Part shown: in pieces, positions 41,726 to 53,600 of the stretch
Layout: each line of letters starts with the position of its first letter
How positions within the stretch are numbered: position 1 is the stretch's first letter
Assembly: GCA_013368325.1 (NCBI GenBank)
Contig: JAACJK010000015.1
Location: 62,001-126,000 of the forward strand
Direction of reading: 5' to 3'
Source of the DNA: Ephemerocybe angulata
Taxonomy: Eukaryota > Basidiomycota > Agaricomycetes > Agaricales > Psathyrellaceae
Length of the DNA: 64,000 nt
Program-made: the position numbers and the translations under genes
Notes under the pieces: model-generated
What the model was told of the DNA's origin: nothing
The model's database searches: none
The model's input: only the letters and a program-made list of their open reading frames with translations

Positions 41726-44700
41726 ATGCCAGGCGAACGAGACCCTGTCGACACCTCACTCATCATCACGGATGGAACCCGCCAGCATCGTCCAACTCGC
41801 CGCGCTCAAGGACTGGATGATGCCGTTCCACTCGGAATGCCAACTGCAGGCCAGAAATCAAGCTCAGGTTAGTTGTTCTATCATTCCTGCAGAGTGCATA
41901 ACTTGATACCTACTCCAGGAAAGCGGCCACCTGATCCTGACACTGCTCTTCCGGGCTCGGCAGCCAGCAGTACGTTAGTCCTAACTTCACTCCAGTAGCG
42001 ACTCGCTGACACCTAGGATAGAGAAGGGCAAATCTGCCTTTGAGGGTAGCTCGATAGCTTCCCGGAAGGCTCATACCCAGTTCAAGCCTGTCTTCCCAGC
42101 AGCTGCAAGACCTCGAGGATCCGCGCAAGGCCCGCAGACTACGATGGACCTCTCAAAGCCAGTAGGAGATGCCGTGGACGAGAGCGGGAGGCTTCGAGAT
42201 GCGTCAGAGATGGAATGGCCTGACTCTCCCAGCAGCAAGTCGGACGCCAGGTGGGACATTCCTCCCCTCTCTGACGATGATGATGAAGATATGAGACTCT
42301 TTGGAACCGGGAAGGTGAGTAGTTGCCCAGACCGAGGATCGTTAGAGTTTTCTAACAGCTATTAGGTCGCTCGAGGAAGGGAGGACCAGCAGGAGGACGG
42401 TGGAGGGCACGCTCAGGACAACGACAGTAGCAATGACGATGAAGACGATGAAGGTGCTGCCAATGTGAAACGGGGGAAGCGAAAGGCGTCCCAGGATAGG
42501 GAAAGCGAGGAGGAGGGGGAGGGCGAGGAGGAGGAGGAGGAGGAGGAGGAACCAGAGACGGAAGATGAAGGATTGAAGCGCTATAATACTCTCATGGAAC
42601 GAATGGGGAAGAATAAGGTGCGTACCATTCTCTTTCCCACAGATTCTTTTTCTCATGTCGACGCCGCACCATATGCAGCTCAAGAAGACCCACAAGACGC
42701 TCGACCTTTCAGTGATCTTCAAGCCTGATGTTCGCAAGGTCAACGGTGCCGAACGGGAAGGTCATTACTGCACCTTATGCCTGTAAGTCCCTTCGCGTTG
42801 TGCTTTTACCCTTTCTGATGGCCCGATCCTAGTGAGGCAAAACCAAAGGAACCGGTATCAGCTTTTCTTTTGGGGAATGTATCTTCCCGTCGTGCTCACA
42901 TCACGAGGTATGTGTTTGTATGGGGTTTTAGGGTGTTGGTCACTGATATGCGAAAATAGAACTGCAGGCCACTACACCGAGTACCACAAACGCTGTACCG
43001 CGAAGGGATATGAACTCAAAGCCCAGGCGCCAAAAGGATGGAGGGATCCAAGTGCTGTGAAGGCAGGCGGAAGTAGTGGGCTACTGAGGGACGGGTCGAT
43101 CCAGAAGTTCACAGTCAAGCAGATACCAACGCCGAAGGTTACCAAGCACTCGCTACTCGAGTATGTGCTGGAGTTCTTCCTTGACGCAGATTTGGTGCGT
43201 CATTTGAGTTCCGTTTGCTGCTTTTCCACTAATGTCTCTGAAGTCATTCCGGTCGGTGAATCGGGCATCGTTTCAGCGCCTATGCTGCTTCCTCAATCCA
43301 AAGCTTAGTATTGACATGATACCTCATCGGACGATGCTTACCGACGCCATCATCGAGAAGGGGGAACGTCTGGAGGAGATTGACCTTCGCATTATCGCAG
43401 TGAGTATCCTTTTTTAATTGGTGTTAGCTTGTTAGTGACACTACCACAGAATATCAAGTCAAAAGTCACGATTGTCTGGGACGGTTGGTCGACAAAAAAT
43501 CGACGTTCGTTTACGGCACTCGGTCTCCAGTACATTGACGAGGTAGAAGGAAACGACTGGGTCCTGAAGAATCTTCTCCTCGCATTTGAGCCTTCCGTTG
43601 GGCGACACACCGGGAAGGCTATTGGTCGGGAGCTAGTCACCACTATTCGCCAGTACCACTTCGAAGATAAGGTGCATCGATTGTCTTATTTGCCCAGGAG
43701 AATGCAGCTGACTAGCCTGGCCCGTATTTTAAGATTGGGTGGACCGTTGGGGACAATCTTCAGTCGAACGATGTTGGTGTTCGATACATGTGCAAAAAGA
43801 TTAACGAACATCGTTCCCGTGCACCTTTGAACCCCAAAGAAGTTCGTGGTCGGTACGTCGAAGCTACCTTGCTATATACATGCTGGCATTGATACTGTGT
43901 GCAGTTGTATTAGCCACACCGTTCATCTTGGCCCCAGCCACTTCCTCAAATCACTGAAGATTGTTGGTGTAGTCGCTTCGAAGAAGAAACTTCGTAAACC
44001 GAAACCCACTCCAGCACCTAACGCCGATGACTCAGACGATGATGAAGTGTCTCCAGAGGATGAATACGATGAAGATCTCGATGTCGACATGAACATGGCG
44101 GTTGAAGCCAGCCTTGATAGCCCCGAGGAGGTAATTGAAACAACGGTTGTGGAATATGACCCAGGAGATGTTATCGGAAAGGTAATGGCATTCGTCAACC
44201 AGTTCAGATCATGTGGGGAGGGCACCCACAAGTATTATGTGGAGATTTGTGTTGCCGTTAAGGTCATGGCTCGGAAGATGAAGCTTTGGGTTCGCACTCG
44301 GTGGGGGAGTCTTTCCGACTGCCTGGAGGCTATCCTCAGCATGCGAAAGGTATATCCATTAATCTATCTCTATCCTTCTACTCACCTATGTGATAGGCTG
44401 TTGACCGCTTCTGTGATCTTGCTGATCATGAGGATAGCATCCCCCCCTTGCGGAACGGTAACAAATGGTCTGACTTCAAGCTAACGAGCGGTGAGTGGGA
44501 GATTGTACGCCTGGCGTACAACGTTCTGAAGGTATGTCACCCCCCACTTTGCCTGTACTACTGAGATCACGGACTGCTGACCACACCAACTAGGAAGCGG
44601 CTATTATCCACGCCGATCTGTCATCGCAATCTGTTGCCATGCTCCCTGTTGTCTTTCCCCTTCTCGAGAAGCTCATGAGCAAGTGGGACAGAATGGCAGC

Positions 44701-45633
44701 GAGTCCAGAGTACGCACCTGTGAAGGATGCGATCAAGGCTGCCACGGATAACATGATCAAGTGGTATCGTAGTACCGATGAAACAACAGTCTACTTCATT
44801 GCACATGGTACGGTGTTCTCCTTTGATACGTTCATTCACTCACACCTTTCTGTAGTTCTTAATCCTGTCCGAAAGGATGCTTATGTTCGCTCTGCATGGG
44901 AGTCTAAGTATGTCGATGAGGGTATGAAGAATATGCGTGAACGTGTACGTGAATTCTGCCTGCGAGTCTGCGACTTATTTCATTGTACTGATTATGCTTC
45001 AGTTCATTGAATACAAAGATGAGTATGATGCCGAGATTAAGGCAGGTGCTATGGGTAACGCTGCTGCAGCTCGCCCTGTAACTCAAAGTCCGTGGTTTTA
45101 TAACCTCCGCTTTTTTGCTCTTTTGATATGTAACTACTAATTTTAGCAGCACCGTCGGCATCCCAGGCAGATGACTGGATGGATGAGATCATTGAGTCTG
45201 CACAAGTACCAAGATCATCTCCAATGCCCAGCATCAATCAGTACGAAGAACTTGACCGCTACTTTTCGGACGCCTTACTCCCAAAAGAAGAGTGTCCAGA
45301 TCCGATCAAGTGGTGGGGAGTGCGTATCTCGGTACTTTACTATTGAGTGCTCTGCTGATTGATGCTTCGTAGAAATATGGGTCTAAATATCCTGTGCTTC
45401 GGAGAATGGCCCAGGACTACCTTGCAGTCCCTGCATCGAGCTGCCTCATTGAGCGTGCATTCTCAATGTCTGCTCGGACGGATGATCCATGTCGCTCTGG
45501 GATGGGTGGAGTCAAGTTTGGAAAGACTCAACAACTAAAGGATGCTTACAGGCAGGGTCGGCTTCAAGCTGTGAAGGAAGCTTGGGTTACAATTGATCCT
45601 AAGTTTGATTTTGATAGCTTTATGGAATCGTAG
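41726..45633 (+). CDS. hAT family transposase, about a dozen or more exons
   Basis: ATG at 41726, stop at 45631-45633, introns about 45-60 bp (for example the one starting at 41868). The N-terminus is disordered and acidic (a Glu run at about 42500-42560). A BED-type zinc finger is assembled over three exons (HYCTLC .. RRAHITR .. HYTEYHKRC). The catalytic domain has the first Asp in TIVWDGWSTKNRRSFTA, a second in WTVGDNLQSND, and the conserved RCISHTVHL. The C-terminal dimerisation region is YPVLRRMAQDYLAVPASSCLIERAFSMSA split over the last exon, the hAT hallmark. It cuts and pastes elements with matching ends. Exon joints were read from frame continuity. Confidence 0.88.
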
Positions 45634-46787
45634 TACTCCTGTAGCACCCTTGGAGGCAATTAAAAACACTTTTTCGAGAAATTTCCTTTTTTGGTAATGA
45701 ACCGGGTTCAGAACCGGTTCGAACCGCGAACCGCTGAACCTGGGGTCAGGTTCAGGGTTCAGGCTGGAGCTGAACCGAACCTCAGGTTCAGGTTCAGGTT
45801 CGGCCAAAATAGGCCGAACCGTGACCGAACCGAACCGCGGGCGGTCTAAGCCTGGCGGCTCGACCAACCATCCACCGTCCGGTCGGCTATTTAAAGACCG
45901 GACCACCCTTGACCTCCGCCGTACTCGCTCCCGAGAAAGTCGCCGTACTCCCCTTCTTCCCTCTGAGCGTGGCGCTTACCCGACAGCACGAAGTTGTCGA
46001 AGAATAGGGGCTGCTTGAAACGCTCGTCCCTGAGCCTCTGCTCTTCCAACTTGGCGTTCTTCTCCAGCTCCTCCCACATCTTGCCGTTAACGAAGCGGCG
46101 TTGGAAGGAGTTGTTTTCGATGGTATCACGACGGACGGGGGAGCCGAGGTGCTGAGGTTGGATGCCAAAGTTGTTGAAGGTGGCAGCGCGACCCTTGGCG
46201 AACCACTCGTCGCCCTGGTAGTAGGCGGCGCCGATGGGGTGCTTGTGACGAGGGTCGTTCAGGAACTCCGCGATGCGATAGTGGCCGAACGAGACGAGGA
46301 GTAGATCGAGGATCTTCCGGTCCGAGGCCTTGCCAGATAAGATTAGTTTGCGAATGAGGGCATCGTTCTTGGCGAACTGGGCAAACTCAGCGACGGATAT
46401 GGTCATGTCGTTCCTGTCGTCCTCTACGTCGAAACGGAAGAGGAGGATCAACGCGTTGAGCTTCAAGACGTTGGGGTGACGACAAGGGGCTTCGTAGGGG
46501 ACCATGTCGTGGAGGTAGGTGGGCTTGCGATCGGCGGCGGCCTTCTGTCTGGCGGCGGAGGACTGCATGGTGGTTGATGATGGATAACTGGTGGAAACGG
46601 GGGAAAGGAAGGGAGATAAAGAGATGAGAAAATAGAGAAGAAAGAGACGGAATATAAGAGAGAAAATCGTGGGACAACTAGAGGTGGAACTGGGCAGTAG
46701 GACTGGGTTTTTAAGGTTTGGCTCGTTAAGCGCCGGCAAAACAGTGATCGCCGTGGGGCTTTTCCGAGCGCCATCTCCCGGGGATAG

Positions 46788-47672
46788 TCACGCGGAAATG
46801 GTCTGAGGGTCGTTTAGGGGCGGAGTCCCGCTACCTTCAGCGAGTTCGTCGATTCCGGTGTGTCCCAAAAGCTCGAGATATACGTTAAGCGCCGGGAGGT
46901 GCGAAATTTCGTGGTAGGGAAGCCAGGTATGATCGCCGGCTTTCCACTCGACTTCAAAGATCGCCGACTGACCTGATCCAGCGTGGCTAATGATCTTCTC
47001 TAGTGCCCATTCGGTGTTGTCTACTGTCTGAGTAGTGATCTGGTCGTCTGATCGACCTGGGAATAAGCGGTCATCGTTAGGTGAGTGAACTCGGAGTAAA
47101 GACGCGTGGAACACGTCGTGCACTCCACGCTGCTTCAGAGCGTCTGACAGGTTGAGTCGGAAAGACTGGTTTCCGAAGCTCTCGATGATTTTGAAAGGGC
47201 CGATGTACCGAGGGATCAGCTTGCGGGCGAGTCCCTTGGGGAATGAGATGTTCTTGGTCGATAGGTAGACCAGATCGTTGTTAACGAAGGGCGCGATGCG
47301 GCGTTTGCGGTTCGCATCGCGCGTCTGTTTAACGCGTGCAGCAATGATCGCATCGTGCGCCGCCATGAGCGCCAGCTTCCTAGCGAGAGCGAAGTTGCGT
47401 ACAGCGGGGAACTCGGACTGGGGTGCGGAGTTCCAGATCATCGTGCGGGGCATGCGTCCGGTGTTCAGAAAGAACGGAGAGAATCCGGTGCTGTCGGAGC
47501 GCGCGGAGTTCAGCGCGAACTCGATGGCCGGCAATAGAGATACCCAGTTGTCTTGCTTGGCGTTGACGAGCTCGCGAATCATCTGAACCAGAGTTCGGTT
47601 CGCTCGTTCAGTCGCGCCATCGGACTCAGGGTGGTACGTGCTGCTGAGCTTAAGCTTAGGTCCGATCATCTC
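46788..47672 (-). pseudogene. Gypsy-2 integrase C-terminal part, out of frame
   Basis: Picks up at MIGPKLKLSSTYHPESDG (third catalytic acid of the DDE core), then ATERANRTLVQMIREL. It ends with a chromodomain-like segment, VEWKAGDHTWLPYHEI and LNVYLELLGH. The preceding ORF stops a few codons after SDRD. About a dozen residues normally between these motifs are missing, so a small frameshifting deletion removed part of the integrase core. Confidence 0.9.
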
Positions 47673-50600
47673 GGTCTGAAACGATGTTACGAGGGAGTCC
47701 GTGTAGTTTGTAGACGGACTCAAACATCATCTCCGCGGTTTGCTTCGCGTTGTAATTGGTGCGGCTAGGGATGAGGTGGACCATCGAGGTGAGGAGGTCG
47801 ATTACAACTGTGATGCAATCGAACGTCCCATCTCTGTTGGCTGATTCGGGGAGCGGGCCCACGAAGTCAACGCCAATCGTTTCCCAAGGGAATGAAGCCA
47901 CCGGGAGCGGGTTCAGCAAGCCGTATGGACGTTGGGTATCGGGCTTGTTGAGTTTGCAGGTGTGACAAGTCTCGCAGAACGACTTCACGTTCGCGATGAG
48001 GTCCTTCCAGTAAACATGCTCTCGTAGATAGCACGTAGTCTTGTTTGCGCCAAGGTGCGCGAGTAGAATATGAGCCTCAGAGATGACGATCTCGCGAGCC
48101 GAACTTTTTCCAATCATACCCTTCGGGATACACAGCAACAACTTCCCGTGCTCAGCGAGGTACAGAAGTTCATCGCGCACTCGGAAAGCGGGGTACTCGG
48201 AAGGGTTTTCGATCACGGAATGGAACACTGGATCTTTGGGATACAGCTTCTTGATCTCGGCGAGAAAGTCAATGCCCTCCGATCCGGTGCTTGCCTCTAC
48301 CACCGACACAAGAGATGCATCGGGGAGGTGAAATAAGTCCGCGACAGGGTCATTGGTATGAGGTGCCTCCGTGGTGGGGGTAGTGATAGCCGGAGGCGTA
48401 TTCTCGGTCTCGTTCTCCGCGATTGGGGCTATGGGACCTGTAGGTTGCCCACTCCCGCCCTCCGTTCGTTCTCGAGGGCCTCGGAGAACGAAGTGACGAG
48501 CAGCACGCGCAGCAAACTCCTTGCTGGTCTCAGCCCTGCCGGTCTCGGCGGGGGGAACCACCTTGCGAGAGCGCAAGACGCGTGTACTAGGGGGAATCGG
48601 CGATACCGCCAGAGCCTCCAATGCGGTAAATACGGGCATCGGACCGGGTAAGATAGGTGCATCATCGTCGACGACGTCGTGATAAGTGTACTCAGATCGG
48701 GCGCGGACGGTTCCTGGCGCGTCGTTGGAGTACATGCGAGATAGGGCGTCGGCCAATACGTTCTCGGGCCCGGGGGCGTAGAGAATGTCGTAATCAAATG
48801 CGCTAATCTTTTCGAGCCATCGGGCCTGTCGGCCTGACAGGTCCTTCTGAGTAGGGAGGTGCGTTAAACCCTTGTGGTCGGTGACCCAAGTGAATCGCAC
48901 GCCCTGCAAGATGTCGCGATTGCGACACATAGTCTCGATGCCTGCGAGCATTTCGATCTCATGAACGGGGTAGTTCTGTTGAGCGGGATTGAGCTTGGCC
49001 GAGTAGAACGCTGCGACCTTAGCAGTTTTCCAATCGTCGCCCTGACTAACGACGCCGGCGACGCCAGTAACGCAGCCGTCCGTAACGAGCCAGACTCTCG
49101 GAGCGTCTTTGCTATAGTCGAGAGGGACACGGTTGTGCTCACGAGCGGCATCGACAATGTTTTTGACGTCCTCGAACGCGCGCTGCTCAGTGAAAGTCCA
49201 CCTGAACGGGACTCCATCGCCGGTGATAGCGCTTAAGATTCCCAGCGGGATGCGAATAGATGGAAGATCGTCGGCGAGGAATCCAACGGAGCCAATGAAC
49301 CCACGAAGGAGGTCCCGGTTAGTGGGGACCTTCCAGTTAAGCACCGAGATGACCTTGTGGGGGTCCATGCGGATGCCGTCGCTGTCGACGACGCGGCCGA
49401 GGATCTCGATGCGGTCGACCAAGAAGAGGAGCTTGCCCTTACTCAGGTACAACTCCTCGCGCTCGAGGATTTCTAGAATAATGCGCACATGTTCGAGGTG
49501 CTCAGCGAGGGAGTCAGAGTAGATGATGATATCATCGAGGTAGACATCCATGAAGATGCCGATGTAGGACGAGAACAGGTAGTTCATCAGTGCCTGGTAA
49601 GTTGCGGGAGCGTTGCAGTCACCCTGTTGCACGACGTGACTAACGATATTACCGTCGGGGGTAGTCACAGCGGTGCGGTGTACGTGCTCGGGTACAACTC
49701 GGATTTGCTCGTAAGCGGCCTTAAGGTCGAGCATGGATCGAAACGGTTTCTTAGCCACACGGCGTAGAATACCGTCGATGTCTGGGAGGGGCGACGTGAG
49801 CTTGACCGTATTCTCATTGCGGGCGCGCAAATCGAACACAGTGCGTAGTTCAGGCACGTCCTTTTTGGGTTTGGGGATCAGCAACATAGGCATGGTGTTG
49901 CTGGCCGTGGTTATCTCCCAACGGCCAGACTTGATGTAAGCATCTCGCTTCTCGGCCCATTGCTCGCGAAACTTCTCCGGGCACCGCGAAGGTCGCCACG
50001 GATAGATCTTAGATTCGTCGATGAGCGGAATGGTGTGGTTGATGGCGCGCATCGGGGGCAGGCCGGTGTCCTCGACACCCTTGCAAAGCGGCTCGGCGAG
50101 CTGTTCGAGCGTACGCCGGGCTTGAGCGATCTCGCCATGGTCGAGGTCGATGCTCGATACCAATGGTCGAGTGTCGGTGCCTTTGGGTATGGCCAGCGAC
50201 GTCGCGCTTCCGATCACCACACGCGCTGGGTTCAGTCCAAGGCACACTTGGTGTTGGAAGATGAAGGGGGTACCAAGAATGAGGTCGTAGCTGCTAACGT
50301 TAATAACGTGCAACCAGCGATCCTCGTGAATGTTCTGGTAACAGAGTGAGACTTTAACGCGTGAGTTAATTTTGGAGCGGGAGCCTTGTACGGCGAGCTG
50401 AAGATTAATCGGTTTCTCGAGTGGGACGCGGCGCAAGCGAAGTTGGTCCACTAGCGTGCCGCTGATGAAGTCGCCGAGACTGCCTGAGTCCAAGAGAGCT
50501 CGCGCGGGGTTATCGTCGATCTTAACGACGATGACGAGAGGTTTCGGTACCATATGCATACTCTCCTTGATAACGGAAGAGTTGTTTTGCACCGCGGGGT

Positions 50601-53600
50601 ATGCGTTTGAAGGTACTTGCACGCCGGCTGCGAACGCAGGTCGTCTGTACTGCGTTCCGCTCACCACTCGGCGTTCGTATTCAATCGCAGCGCGAGCGCG
50701 GCGAATGGGGAACAGTCTCGCAGTCTGTGGGAGGACGCGTGCCCAGCATCGAGCGTCTTTAGCGACGCGAGCGAAGCTCGCTAACGATGGGTCACTGAAG
50801 GAGCTCGGAGGTGGGCTGGCATTCAGATCAATTACGTCGTCCTCGACGCACACGCATCGGAATGTTTCCATTTCGCACTCGGTCTCGTACCAGGCGATAA
50901 TGGGGAAATTAGGCGCCTCGGCGTCTGCTGCGGGTAGTCGCCTCGTGACCTCTCGGCGTTTATCGAAGATGATGAATGAGTCAGGGTCCGTGGGGTCTCG
51001 CGACACGACAAAACGGCCGACCTGGTCGTTGTATCCGTAGTGCTCGTCGTCGACGTAGGGCTCACCCATGTTGAGTAGGAATGCCATGCGTTGTTCAAAC
51101 CAAACGCCGATGCTGGTTGACGGCGGGGGATGATCCCCACGCCATCTGACAATCTCCTGCTCAATGGTGGCGAGGTCGTGGTTGCGAGCACAGTGTTCGG
51201 CGTACCACAAACCGAGGTCAAACGCGGGGTTACGAAGGCACGCGACGGGGACGCTAAGGCCGAGGTCGCGTTCTCTGTCTTCCACACTATAGTTCAGCCT
51301 GTCCGCCGTCGGGATGAGTTTGAACCTAGTTGCGGGATGTACAGTGAGCATGAGGTCTCCGGGATATTGAATCCCCTGAACGAGCGCATCGGTGGCGAGT
51401 TTTGCAAAGTCGCTGCGGAGATTCTGAGATCGGCGCATCTGTGTGCGCTCGGGGTCCGACATATCCAAAGGAGCGATGGTCTCGTCCTCCTCAGAGTCAT
51501 TGTCGGAGTCATCAGAGTCGTCTGAGTCGGATGCCTCATCCTCCTCCTCCTCAGAGGAGCTGTAGCTGTACGCGCTGATAGACTGTAAGTCGGGCATGCC
51601 GTCGTACGCGCCCGGCTCGTCTGAGTCCGAATCCGCCTCTGTATCCACGGGCGCTTCTGCACTGGACGTATCCAAGTCAGATTCCGGGGCATCAGGCTCA
51701 GGTGGAGCGGGAGGGTCGAGCGGGAAGACCTTCGCATCGAAACCGCGCTCGCCAGCGAGGACCAAATCATACCAGCGGATCAGATTGAATTTTTCGTTGC
51801 GCAGGCAAGCTCCGTCGATCAAGACATAGAAACGACGATCGTAGTCGTTGATCACGAAGACGTCGGTCTGCGCGTTCCAGATCTGGACGCAGAACCGATC
51901 CTCGTCGTCGATCTCGTCGTTCTGGCTGGGGTAGAACCGCGCGATACCATCCGTGAGCAAGCAGCTAGTCACGGCGCTTAATGCATCACCAATAGCGCCC
52001 GAGTACTTGGACCTGTTCGCCTTGATGGGATTCCGAGTGACTCGAGCTCGATGTTGCGCATAGTGACGGGAGAGACGGAAGGTGGGTTGCTCAACCAGTT
52101 CCTTTCGGATTGTAAAGGGTTCGCGAACTAGCCTGTCATAGATGCCATAATGTTGGTCATCAATAGAATACATTCCGAATCTCTCGGACATGCCAAACTC
52201 ATCGTTCCCGGTCCTGGTAGGTACGGTTGGGTCACCGGGGTAAGGTTGTTGCATGTTGAGGTGGTACTCAGCCATGAGAATGAATGCGTCCCCGAGCGTG
52301 CGGCGCACCTCTCGGGGGGCCTTGGGATATTTCATCCAGAAGGGCTCATGGAACTCATCACGGGTCCTTGGGCGCCTATGTCCCATGTTCATCGCCTCGC
52401 GGTGCGTGGCGCTGTAACGGACGTGACGCTCGTCCAAGAGGTCCTCAGGGAGCATTGCGTTGATGTACTCGCCGATAGCCATGACTGGCATCTCCTCGAG
52501 TATGCCGGAGTCGCCGTCGTACTCCATCTCAAGATTGAACGCTGCCATCCCGGGAGGTTTGCGCCCTCCAGCGGGGTTAGAAACGACGTTCGCTTCGCGA
52601 CAGTTACGAGCGATGTGTCCAGGCCTGTGGCAAATATAACACTGCCCGCCCTCCTGATGAGCACGACGCGTCGCGTCGTTCATGGGTGGGTTCTGAGATC
52701 GTGCTGGGGCGCGGTTATTACCGCCGGTCAGGCCTTGATTGGCGTTCTGGGATCTGTTCGCCGACGGCGTCTGACGCGTATCAGGCGCCCTGGTGCCTCC
52801 TCCGTATCGGGGAGCGTTCGACAGGAACTGTCCATTCGGAGCGCGCGGGGTGGCGTCATTGTTCCTTTGGGGAGGACGCGGGGTGCGCTGGTTATCTCCG
52901 TTGCGGGGAGTAGCATCATCACGGGCGTTGTAACCATTGTACCCGATGGTGACATTGGCTGCAGCGCTCGGTCCACGGCGGCCTCGCGTGAGTACGCGAT
53001 CAGCCTGCTCAGCAGCTTCAGCGCTCTCAACAATATCCTCCCAAGTCGACTGTTCGGGGGACAGGCGATCACGCCAAAGAGACTCCTGGATATGGGGCTC
53101 GAACCCGGTCCAGAGTCGATGCACACGCTCGCGGTCGTCGGTCATACCGACGGTCTCGAGCTTAGTGGTGAGGTCGTGGACGTAAGCCCACACGTCTCGA
53201 TTGCCCTGACGGTTGTGGTGAAGTTCTTCGCGTAGCTTAGACTTGAAATTCTTAGGGAAGCAATGATTAAAAAGTGCATCAAAGAATTCAATTAGGTCCC
53301 AACGTTCGGGATCGGCGGACGCGCGTTGTAGGTAGAAATCGTAAGCTTTATCCTCGAGGAAGGAGGACAGTACTTCGACCTGCTCGTTCTCGGGCAGGCG
53401 CGATCGGCGAACGTATGTCCCGTACTCGGCTCGCAGGCGTATGTACGAGTCCAAGTGGGGTCGTCCGTTGTACCTTTTGGGCTCCACGAGCGGCACTCGA
53501 GGGGCGCGCGAAGCTTCGATAGGCAAGTGTGCGGGGGCGTACGCCGGGCCATACGCAGGTGCGTAGGCCGGGACGTAGTGATTCCTGACTGGGCCCGCAA

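Larger units (their letters stand above)
39424..45911 (+). mobile_element. hAT DNA transposon nested in Gypsy-2
   Basis: 6488 bp. Perfect 22 bp terminal inverted repeats begin CAAGGGTGGTCC at 39424 and end GGACCACCCTTG at 45911. The 8 bp target duplication ACCTCCGC is at 39416-39423 and 45912-45919. Both subterminal zones (39799-39955 and 45700-45845) are packed with GGTTCGAACC-like words in both directions. It encodes one multi-exon hAT transposase with no stop that I can see, so it may be autonomous. Confidence 0.97.
39110..46568 (-). pseudogene. extra ORF after pol in Gypsy-2 (unknown function), split by hAT
   Basis: Part 1 is 46568-45912; part 2 is 39415-39110. With one TSD copy the frame is continuous and encodes 320 residues. 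The leader is strongly pyrimidine-rich with a TTATATT box, like a fungal promoter. The N-terminus is MQSSAARQKAAADRKP. A helical domain (NVLKLNALILLFRFDVEDD, DALIRKLILSGKASDRKI) follows, then NSFQRRFVNGKMWEELEKNA. The tail is basic/acidic and Ala/Thr-rich (RPYKRSRSASTSRY). No membrane segment, so not envelope. No similarity by eye to the extra ORF of Gypsy-1. Confidence 0.75.

Noticed and set aside
52150..53235. 361-codon plus-strand ORF
   Set aside because: Antisense of the Gypsy-2 Gag region with shadow-frame composition.
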